In this document: one piece after another, positions 1-5,383 of the stretch | Numbering within the stretch: the first letter of the stretch is position 1 | How the letters are laid out: each line of letters opens with the position of its first letter | Assembly (NCBI GenBank): GCA_002297815.1 | Contig: DBKH01000015.1 | Coordinates: 1-7,809 of the forward strand | Direction of reading: 5' to 3' | From: Bacteroidales bacterium UBA755 | GTDB taxonomy: Bacteria; Bacteroidota; Bacteroidia; Bacteroidales; UBA932 | DNA: 7,809 nucleotides | The notes under the pieces: model-generated | What the model was told of the DNA's origin: nothing | The model's database searches: none | What the model saw: only the letters and a program-made list of their open reading frames with translations | Translations under genes and position numbers: made by a program

Positions 1-490
1 TGTAGCCGGCGGCTATCTTGCCAGCCAGCAGAGGGTCTTCGGAATAATATTCAAAGTTCCTTCCGCACAGCGGATTGCGCTGGATGTTGATGCCTGGGGC
101 AAGAAGAACGTCCACCCCATATTCAAGAACCTCGTTGCCGATGGCTTCACCGACTTCCTCGACAAGCGAAGGATTCCAGGTGGAGGCGAGTGAGGTCCCT
201 ATCGGGAACTTGGTGCAGGGACGGTCGTCAATCCTGACTCCGGCAGGGCCATCGGCCAGCACAATTGCCGGGATTCCGAGCCTTTCGACCGGATGAGTCG
301 TCCCGGCTGCACCTTTCACATAGAGAGTAGTGTAGCCAACGCCAGTAAAAGCCTTGGCACCGCTGCCGACCAGTAGGGCAGCCTTCTCCTCAGTCGTCAA
401 CTCGTTGACAATCTGAGAAATGTTGTCACCGTTCAGCTTCAGTGGCGAACCAGCGAGCAGAACGGTGACCAAGAGTGAGCCTATCATCAT
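1..490 (-). CDS. Glycoside hydrolase family 3 protein (beta-glucosidase-like), N-terminal part
   Basis: This is the first 163 codons of a gene that runs off the left edge. Family 3 enzymes remove terminal sugars, usually beta-glucosyl or related residues, from oligosaccharides by a retaining mechanism. The visible part matches the N-terminal TIM-barrel domain: an ALLVGSG segment near residue 38, the LADGPAGVRI motif near residue 78, and GINIQRNPLCGRNFEYYSED near residues 135-155. The nucleophile Asp and the C-terminal domains lie outside the window, so substrate cannot be assigned. Translation most simply starts at the first of two adjacent ATG codons (490). An in-frame stop, that of the upstream adk part, is only two codons upstream, so no longer start exists. 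Residues 3-13 are hydrophobic but the N-terminus lacks any Lys or Arg and has no lipobox Cys, so a signal peptide is doubtful. No terminator or promoter separates it from the fused purine gene, so co-transcription is likely. The family call is firm, the specificity unknown. Confidence 0.92.
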   Translation of the reverse strand, partial: MMIGSLLVTVLLAGSPLKLNGDNISQIVNELTTEEKAALLVGSGAKAFTGVGYTTLYVKGAAGTTHPVERLGIPAIVLADGPAGVRIDDRPCTKFPIGTSLASTWNPSLVEEVGEAIGNEVLEYGVDVLLAPGINIQRNPLCGRNFEYYSEDPLLAGKIAAGY

Positions 491-493
491 GGG

Positions 494-1609
494 TTATGAC
501 TTGTCCATCATAGTGAATATCCTTCCGCGAACCTCCTCGATGGTCCCTGTGCCGTTGATCTCCTCGTATTTTCCGGCCTTCTTGTAGTACTCTACAAGCG
601 GTTCGGTCTTCTCGTGGTAGGTCTTGATGCGGTTGTTGATTGTCTCGTCCTTGGCATCATCCGCACGGCCTTCGATGGCGGCTCTGTGCTTGATGCGCTC
701 CTTGATCATCGTGTCAGGGATCATGATGGAGACAACAGAGGTGACAGCCTCACCGTTCTTGGCGAGCATCTTGTCAAGAGCCTCGGCCTGTGCGATAGTG
801 CGAGGGAATCCGTCAAGAAGGAATCCGGACACTCCGGTAACTGTCTTGAACTTGTTCTCGATCATGCCTTCGACAACCTCGTCCGGAACAAGCTCACCGG
901 CATCGATCAGAGCCTTAGCCTTGAGTCCGAGCTCTGTGCCCTTAGCGATCTCACCGCGGAGAAGTTCTCCTGTGGAGATGTGGCAGAGATTGTACTTTTC
1001 AACCATTGCAGAGGCCTGAGTGCCTTTCCCGGCACCCGGAGGGCCAAATAGAATAAAATATTTCATATCTGTGTCCAATACATAAATATCTTTGAGATTT
1101 CTTCCAAGCTCGTTGTAGTCAAGGCCGAATCCGACGATGAAGTCATCAGGAATCTCCATGGCAACATAGTCAAGCTTCACATCCTTTGTGTAGGATGCCG
1201 GTTTGAGGAGCATCGTGCAGATCTTGGTCTCGGCTGCCCCCTTCTCCTTTAGAATCTCCTTAAGCTCCACGATTGTGTTGCCGCTGTCCACGATGTCCTC
1301 CACAATGATGACGCGCTTGCCTTCAATGCTTCTTGTCAACCCCATCGTTTCCCTGACCTTTCCGGTCGTGTGCGTCCCGTCGTAGGATGAAAGCTTGATG
1401 CAGATAAGCTCACAGTTGAACGAGAGTCTCTTCATCAGTTCAGAAGTGAACATCAGTGATCCGTTCAAGACACAAAGGAGTACCGGGCAGTCTGTACATC
1501 CATTGAAGTCATGGTTAATCTTCTCGGCCACATTGTCGATGGCTTTCTCAAGTTGCTCGTTCGTAATGAACGGCTTGAAAGACTTGTCAAATAGTCTGAC
1601 GTTGCTCAT
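494..1609 (-). CDS. Fused hypoxanthine phosphoribosyltransferase-adenylate kinase
   Basis: One 371-residue frame carries two complete cytoplasmic enzymes. Residues 1-180 are HPRT, which converts hypoxanthine or guanine plus PRPP to IMP or GMP. The PRPP-binding motif VEDIVDSGNT is at 103-112, the flexible-loop segment KLSSYDGTHTTGK at 72-84, and the purine-site segment PDDFIVGFGLDY at 154-165. Residues 182-371 are adenylate kinase (ATP + AMP = 2 ADP), with P-loop GPPGAGKGT at 189-197, the AMP-binding ISTGELLR at 211-218, LLDGFPRT at 264-271, and a short LID with EGRADD and no zinc-binding cysteines. The kinase part is 190 residues, the normal length of a free Bacteroidota Adk, and still begins with its own Met (ATG at 1066). 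The linker is only a few residues. An upstream in-frame ATG at 1648 would add 13 residues but lies upstream of the predicted transcription start, so I prefer the ATG at 1609. As I recall, hpt and adk are separate neighbours in Bacteroides, which makes a gene fusion plausible. Confidence 0.94.
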   Translation of the reverse strand: MSNVRLFDKSFKPFITNEQLEKAIDNVAEKINHDFNGCTDCPVLLCVLNGSLMFTSELMKRLSFNCELICIKLSSYDGTHTTGKVRETMGLTRSIEGKRVIIVEDIVDSGNTIVELKEILKEKGAAETKICTMLLKPASYTKDVKLDYVAMEIPDDFIVGFGLDYNELGRNLKDIYVLDTDMKYFILFGPPGAGKGTQASAMVEKYNLCHISTGELLRGEIAKGTELGLKAKALIDAGELVPDEVVEGMIENKFKTVTGVSGFLLDGFPRTIAQAEALDKMLAKNGEAVTSVVSIMIPDTMIKERIKHRAAIEGRADDAKDETINNRIKTYHEKTEPLVEYYKKAGKYEEINGTGTIEEVRGRIFTMMDKS

Positions 1610-1784
1610 TGCGGTTCGTTCTTTATTGTAAAAAACAAAATTAGGCATTATTCCTTAAATAAACAGAAAAATCAAGCCTATGTTTTATTTTTCTTTTCGT
1701 TTTTTACGTTTATTAACCTTAACTTGCCGGCCTGAACCTGAACGTGAAGGAAATGCTGCCCATGGGGCATAAATATCAATAATC
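1610..1784. other. Divergent intergenic region between the HPRT-Adk gene and the HhH/barrel gene
   Basis: This region must hold the promoters of both flanking genes. On the plus strand it has a T-rich stretch (about 1681-1705) followed by TACGTTTA at 1705-1712, one base off the TAnnTTTG consensus and without a clear -33 partner. That is the best, weak, candidate promoter for the plus-strand gene. From 1722 to 1770 the composition becomes GC-richer and coding-like, with a ten-codon frame (including stop) on the plus strand ending 2 bp before the next start, and a 14-residue barrel-like tail on the minus strand. A small hairpin (TGCCC/GGGCA, 1757-1769) lies just upstream of the plus-strand start. 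Confidence 0.6.
1636..1643 (-). promoter_or_regulatory. Candidate -7 box for the HPRT-Adk gene
   Basis: The minus strand reads TAATTTTG here, an exact match to the Bacteroidota sigma-ABfr -7 consensus TAnnTTTG. Transcription would start near 1629, giving a leader of about 20 nt before the ATG at 1609. No clean TTG -33 box sits at the usual distance: the nearest TTG (1675-1673) is about 29 bp upstream, and at the expected spacing there is only CTGTTT. An A-rich stretch on this strand (about 1681-1705) lies further upstream. The match is short and could be chance, but its position fits the chosen start. Confidence 0.45.
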
Positions 1785-3593
1785 ATGAATATGTTGAAAA
1801 ACTTCATCACCGCACTGTTGGCGCTGACGACTGTCTCTATTAATATGACCGCTCAGTCCGATGAGCGTATGATGGCGATGCTCTACCTGTGCGGAGTTGA
1901 TTCCGAGGAGGAACTGGACGAGCAGGAGGTGGAGCGGTTCGCTGCGCTGGCCTCCCACCCATTGAAGATCAATCTTGCTTCGAGAAGCCGGATGGTCTCA
2001 AGCGGACTCATGAGCCAGTATCAGGTGGCGAGCCTCATGGATTACCGCTCTCGGAACGGTGATGTGCTTTCCGTTTCCGAGCTTGCTGCCGTAGACGGTT
2101 TCGGAGAGGATTTCGCCAATGCTCTCAAACCTTTCATCTCGTTTGCCTCCAACTCTTTACCTGGACAAATCATGTCAGAATCGAAACGCTTATCTCACGA
2201 GACTCTTGTCCGTTCAGCTGCCAAGGGAGATGCTTTCAACTATGGAGCAAAGTACAGAATGAATTACGGTGAGACGCTCGAAATTTCATCAGCGGCCCTG
2301 ACGAAATATTCCGACAAGGAGCAATTTCCTCCCTCCGCTTGGTCTATGAATATGACATATTATGGAAAAAGGCGTTTGGGCAAGGTCATCTTCGGAGACT
2401 TCAACGTGCGCTTCGGCCAAGGATTGGCTCTGTGGAGCGGAATGTCCATGTCAGGGCTCTCCACCTCATCCTCGTTCAGCAGACGTCCTTCTGGTTTGTC
2501 GCCTTCCGGGTCATGGTCAGGGATTGGAAGCCATAGGGGAGTGGCGGCTGACTTTACGGCCGGACGAGTGGTTTTCTCTGCGTTTGCGTCCTTTCCGGGG
2601 CTGCGCACATGGTGCGAGAGTGGAAAACCGGCTGAAATCTCCTTGATGGTCGGGTCAAACGTCACTCGCTATTCTAGAAACGGGCAATTCTCTCTTACCG
2701 GTTACTTCCAAACAGAGCCAATGAATATGTCAGCCAAACTTCAGACCGGGAAATTGTCCGGAGATTTCCGCTACTCTTGGCGTGGAGTGGATTACTCCGG
2801 AGAGGTTGCATGGGATTTTGGCGGGCAATGCCTTGGAGCCATCCTTGGAACAGTGATTCCTTTGGGCGATGAATGGAAACTCTCATCAGTTGTGCACAGT
2901 TATCCATCGGAGTTCTCTTCAGATTACACCGGAGGAATTCATAGTTGGACAAAGACTTCGGATGAACATGGCATCGCCTTGGGACTGGAGAAGGCAGGGG
3001 CTTATCTCACGGCTGACATTGCTGTCAAGGATAAAGATAGGTCCAAAAGGCAGTTACGGGTTCTGTTCAAACTGCCGTTTCAGCTTACAAACACCTCGGT
3101 CCTGTCTGTGAAGATTACCGAGCGGTTCCGCCCTTACGAGGAAATCCTAAAATACCGGACAGGGGCAAGGTGTGATCTGGATTGGTCAAGCTCAGGACTG
3201 TCAGCGCGTTATGGCCCGTCAGACAAGCCGGCATGGAAGTTTAGGGCCAGGATTGAGGGGCTTCTGTGCCGTTCACTAGCGGGCCTTGCCTATCTTGAAG
3301 GCGGGCGTAAAACGGATCGGTTCAGTACCTATCTTCGAGGCACCATATTCATTGTCGATAATTGGGATGACCGAATATATTCCTATGAACGGGACGCTCC
3401 GGGTAATTTTACGGTCCCGGCCTATTACGGGCGTGGGTGGAGCCTGTCCGCTGTGTCAGGATGCAAATTCCGGTTTGGCGGAGGAAAGGTTTTGAAACTG
3501 TATTTCAGAGCCTCGACAGTTGTATATTCATTCATGAAAGAGCCTAAACCATCGGTTTCGGAGGGAAAGATTCAGGCCGTGATGACATTTTGA
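1785..3593 (+). CDS. Helix-hairpin-helix domain outer-membrane beta-barrel-like protein
   Basis: The product has 602 residues and I do not know its function. Residues 1-23 form a signal peptide (two Met, a Lys, then a hydrophobic core, ending in TAQ). Residues about 57-120 resemble the double helix-hairpin-helix of ComEA: NLASRSRMVSSG, then YRSRNGDVLSVSEL, then VDGFGEDFANALKPFISF. The first hairpin is degenerate (GLMSQ in place of the usual GIG), while the second keeps GFG. The rest, about 150-602, is rich in Gly, Ser and aromatic residues with alternating hydrophobic strands, as in an outer-membrane barrel. It contains GDFNVRFGQGLALWSG (204-219) and a late block with NWDDRIYSYERDAPG and VPAYYGRG (526-551), which I recall as hallmarks of a Bacteroidota family annotated only as helix-hairpin-helix proteins. 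The C-terminus ends in Phe, as outer-membrane proteins often do. The start ATG AAT ATG leaves two possible Met starts; I chose the first. It stands alone on this strand and meets the transglycosylase gene tail to tail. Confidence 0.85.
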   Translation: MNMLKNFITALLALTTVSINMTAQSDERMMAMLYLCGVDSEEELDEQEVERFAALASHPLKINLASRSRMVSSGLMSQYQVASLMDYRSRNGDVLSVSELAAVDGFGEDFANALKPFISFASNSLPGQIMSESKRLSHETLVRSAAKGDAFNYGAKYRMNYGETLEISSAALTKYSDKEQFPPSAWSMNMTYYGKRRLGKVIFGDFNVRFGQGLALWSGMSMSGLSTSSSFSRRPSGLSPSGSWSGIGSHRGVAADFTAGRVVFSAFASFPGLRTWCESGKPAEISLMVGSNVTRYSRNGQFSLTGYFQTEPMNMSAKLQTGKLSGDFRYSWRGVDYSGEVAWDFGGQCLGAILGTVIPLGDEWKLSSVVHSYPSEFSSDYTGGIHSWTKTSDEHGIALGLEKAGAYLTADIAVKDKDRSKRQLRVLFKLPFQLTNTSVLSVKITERFRPYEEILKYRTGARCDLDWSSSGLSARYGPSDKPAWKFRARIEGLLCRSLAGLAYLEGGRKTDRFSTYLRGTIFIVDNWDDRIYSYERDAPGNFTVPAYYGRGWSLSAVSGCKFRFGGGKVLKLYFRASTVVYSFMKEPKPSVSEGKIQAVMTF

Positions 3594-3596
3594 CCA

Positions 3597-5204
3597 CTAT
3601 TTAGGAATCCTGATTTTCATCCCTGGCTTGATGTTCTCACCTATTCCGTTGAATTTCATGATCTTTTCGGCTGTCATGCCAGGGAACTGCTTTGCGATGC
3701 TGTAGAGAGAGTCTCCAGCTTTCACGGTGTAGTCTGTGTAGTTCAGCTGGCTAGAGGCCGATTTGACGTCAGAAGTGGTCGGAGCACCGCCACCTTTGTA
3801 GATACGGATTTTCTGCCCGATGCTGAGGTTTGTGCTCCTGAGGTGATTCCACTTCTTGAGCTGGTTCACGGTGACATGATACTTAGCCGCAATCTTTCCC
3901 AGCGTGTCACCCTTTTTGACCTTATAAGTGATCGTGCCTCCTGAATATGTCTCACCGGAAGAACGCTTCGAGTCATCCACAAGGGTCTGTGGGTTGAGAT
4001 ATTCAGAAGCCTTGTAGGTGTAGATTGAGTCCTCATGAGCCACGAAGTCGCTGGAGTAGTTGTAAGGGATTCGGAGAATGTAAGTCTTGCTGTCTCCTGG
4101 AATCACATCTTTGATGTACTGCGGGTTAAGGTTTCTGAGTTCGTCAACCGAGATTCCGACCAATTCGCTTATCTGCTTGAAATGCAGGTTCTTGTGAATC
4201 TCAAAGGTGTCCAGTTGTGCCGGCATCTGCATGTTGGCCGGGGTCAGTCCGTACTCCTTGCTGTAGTGGATGGCGTACATCGCACCCACAAACGCAGGCA
4301 CGTAGCCTCTAGTCTCTCGCGGAAGATAGTCATAGACCGACCAGAAATCCCTCTTGCCTCCGTTCCTGCGGATGGCCTTGTTGATGTTGCCGGAGCCGCA
4401 GTTGTAGGAAGAGATAGCCAAATTCCAGTCCCCGAAGACATTGTAGGAGTCTGTTAGATAGCGAGCCGCTGCATCGGCTGACTTGAACGGATCCAACCTC
4501 TCGTCCACGAATGAGTTGATTTCCAGTCCGTACAACTTCGCTGTCCTGAACATGAACTGCCACATGCCTTTTGCCCCTGCTCTAGAGACTGCGACCGGGT
4601 TGAGGGCGGATTCGATGACAGCCATGTACTTTAGCTCGTCAGGAAGATTGTACTTGCTGAATGTCTCCTCGAAAATAGGCATGTAGTACTTGCATAGGCC
4701 CAGAATTGTCCCCATTTTGGTGGGCATTTTCTCTGAATAGAGAACCATGTAGTTCCGGACTTTGTCGTTGTAGGGCAGTGTGATGAAGGAGTTCATTTTC
4801 TCCAAACGGGATTTCATCACTTCATCAGGTACATTTGATGTGAACCGAACTGAGTCCATGTCATAGCCTTTGCCTTCTTCGTTGTTTCTTGCCTGACGGT
4901 GAAGGTACCAAATGCTCAGCAAACTGTCGGTCACATCTTGGGTGTAGTCCTCAGGGCTGAGTCCCGCGGCTGTCTTGACTTTGTTTTCCTCATAAATGCC
5001 GATCATCTCGTCCGCGATGCTGTCTTTCAAGATGCTCTCCCGTCTTAGTTTGTCCAATTCTTTTTTCAAAGAATCTACTTGGGCTTTTAACTCAAGATTC
5101 TCTTCTTTGACCTTTTTCCTGAAGATTTGTGCATTGGCATCCTCAAGACAAGTTAAGAATAGTAAAACGGTCGCAATCAACGCGGTATGGATGGATCTTC
5201 TCAT
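3597..5204 (-). CDS. MltD-like lytic transglycosylase with LysM domains
   Basis: This 535-residue protein cleaves the MurNAc-GlcNAc bond of peptidoglycan in the periplasm, leaving 1,6-anhydro ends. Residues 1-25 are a signal peptide ending ANA before Gln. Cys19 follows FLT, a poor lipobox, so I favour signal peptidase I over lipoprotein processing. Residues about 32-75 are a charged heptad-like, probably coiled-coil stretch. The SLT (GH23) domain spans about 180-315: catalytic Glu198 lies in VIESALNP, followed by SRAGAKGMWQFM (207-218) and ISSYNCGSGNI (264-274). A degenerate LysM-like segment lies at about 334-381. Two clear LysM domains follow at 426-469 (YKVKKGDTLGKIAAKY) and 490-534 (YTVKAGDSLYSIAKQF), which should anchor the enzyme to glycan chains. 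In Bacteroidota this gene commonly sits next to parA, parB and a DUF5683 gene, as here. It is separated from DUF5683 by a 179-bp structured leader, so it may have its own promoter. The start is the ATG directly before the signal peptide. Confidence 0.95.
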   Translation of the reverse strand: MRRSIHTALIATVLLFLTCLEDANAQIFRKKVKEENLELKAQVDSLKKELDKLRRESILKDSIADEMIGIYEENKVKTAAGLSPEDYTQDVTDSLLSIWYLHRQARNNEEGKGYDMDSVRFTSNVPDEVMKSRLEKMNSFITLPYNDKVRNYMVLYSEKMPTKMGTILGLCKYYMPIFEETFSKYNLPDELKYMAVIESALNPVAVSRAGAKGMWQFMFRTAKLYGLEINSFVDERLDPFKSADAAARYLTDSYNVFGDWNLAISSYNCGSGNINKAIRRNGGKRDFWSVYDYLPRETRGYVPAFVGAMYAIHYSKEYGLTPANMQMPAQLDTFEIHKNLHFKQISELVGISVDELRNLNPQYIKDVIPGDSKTYILRIPYNYSSDFVAHEDSIYTYKASEYLNPQTLVDDSKRSSGETYSGGTITYKVKKGDTLGKIAAKYHVTVNQLKKWNHLRSTNLSIGQKIRIYKGGGAPTTSDVKSASSQLNYTDYTVKAGDSLYSIAKQFPGMTAEKIMKFNGIGENIKPGMKIRIPK

Positions 5205-5213
5205 TCTGTAATA

Positions 5214-5233
5214 AAGGTCAATTAAGTAACCTT
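5214..5233 (-). other. Hairpin just upstream of the transglycosylase start codon
   Basis: On the minus strand the arms are AAGGTTA and TGACCTT, seven pairs including one G-U, around the loop CTTAAT. The 3' arm ends 9 nt before the ATG at 5204, so when folded the structure would sit where an initiating ribosome binds. This is a visible inverted repeat; the role is inference. Confidence 0.4.
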
Positions 5234-5296
5234 CAAAAAATAACCTGCATCACCTTAAGGAATCTTTTCGGTCTATATCTCTTTTCTCGTCAGTCA

Positions 5297-5311
5297 TGTG
5301 CCACCGGCACA
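5297..5311. repeat. GC-rich perfect inverted repeat
   Basis: Arms TGTGCC and GGCACA enclose a 3-base loop. This is the most GC-rich spot in an otherwise AT-rich leader. It has no T-run on either side, so it is not a standard intrinsic terminator. Confidence 0.45.
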
Positions 5312-5318
5312 CTCCTTC

Positions 5319-5346
5319 TTCGAAAATAGATCTATCCTCGAAAATA
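5319..5346. repeat. Imperfect dyad with overlapping direct repeat
   Basis: The core ATAGATCTAT (5326-5335) is a perfect 10-bp palindrome. Two mismatched positions on each side are followed by matching outer arms TTCGA and TCGAA, giving a 24-bp dyad at 5319-5342. In addition, the 9-mer TCGAAAATA occurs at 5320-5328 and again at 5338-5346, an 18-bp period. Dyads of this size often bind dimeric regulators, but no regulator is identified here. Confidence 0.5.
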
Positions 5347-5383
5347 TTCTCTTAATCTGAAGCAACTTATTTTTTTCATTTTA

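Larger units (their letters stand above)
5205..5383 (-). promoter_or_regulatory. Structured leader before the transglycosylase gene
   Basis: This is the only sizeable gap in the par-side row and is AT-rich. Read on the minus strand it holds, in order, an imperfect 24-bp dyad with a direct repeat (5319-5346), a GC-rich hairpin (5297-5311), an unperfect -7-like box (TATTTTTTG at about 5234-5242, one T too many for TAnnTTTG) and a 7-bp stem hairpin directly before the start codon (5214-5233). Two very short frames (5379-5332 and 5297-5250) also lie here. None of the hairpins is followed by a T-run, so none looks like an intrinsic terminator. The arrangement suggests transcript or translation control, but the sequence alone cannot prove it. 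Confidence 0.45.

Noticed and set aside
614..1051. Overlapping plus-strand open frames opposite the adenylate kinase part
   Set aside because: The minus strand has a full Adk with P-loop and LID motifs; the frames opposite show no domain and overlap one another.
1757..1769. Hairpin TGCCC-ATG-GGGCA before the HhH/barrel gene as a riboswitch or operator
   Set aside because: Only five pairs with a 3-base loop and no larger structure around it; too small to support such a claim.
3546..3558. Hairpin AAACC-ATC-GGTTT near the end of the HhH/barrel gene as a terminator
   Set aside because: The stem is only 5 bp and AT-rich, lies inside the coding region, and has no T-run after it.
5297..5311. GC-rich hairpin as an intrinsic terminator of the parA-parB-DUF5683 transcript
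   Set aside because: No T-run follows on the minus strand; the next bases are TGACTGACGAG. It is kept only as an inverted repeat of unknown role.
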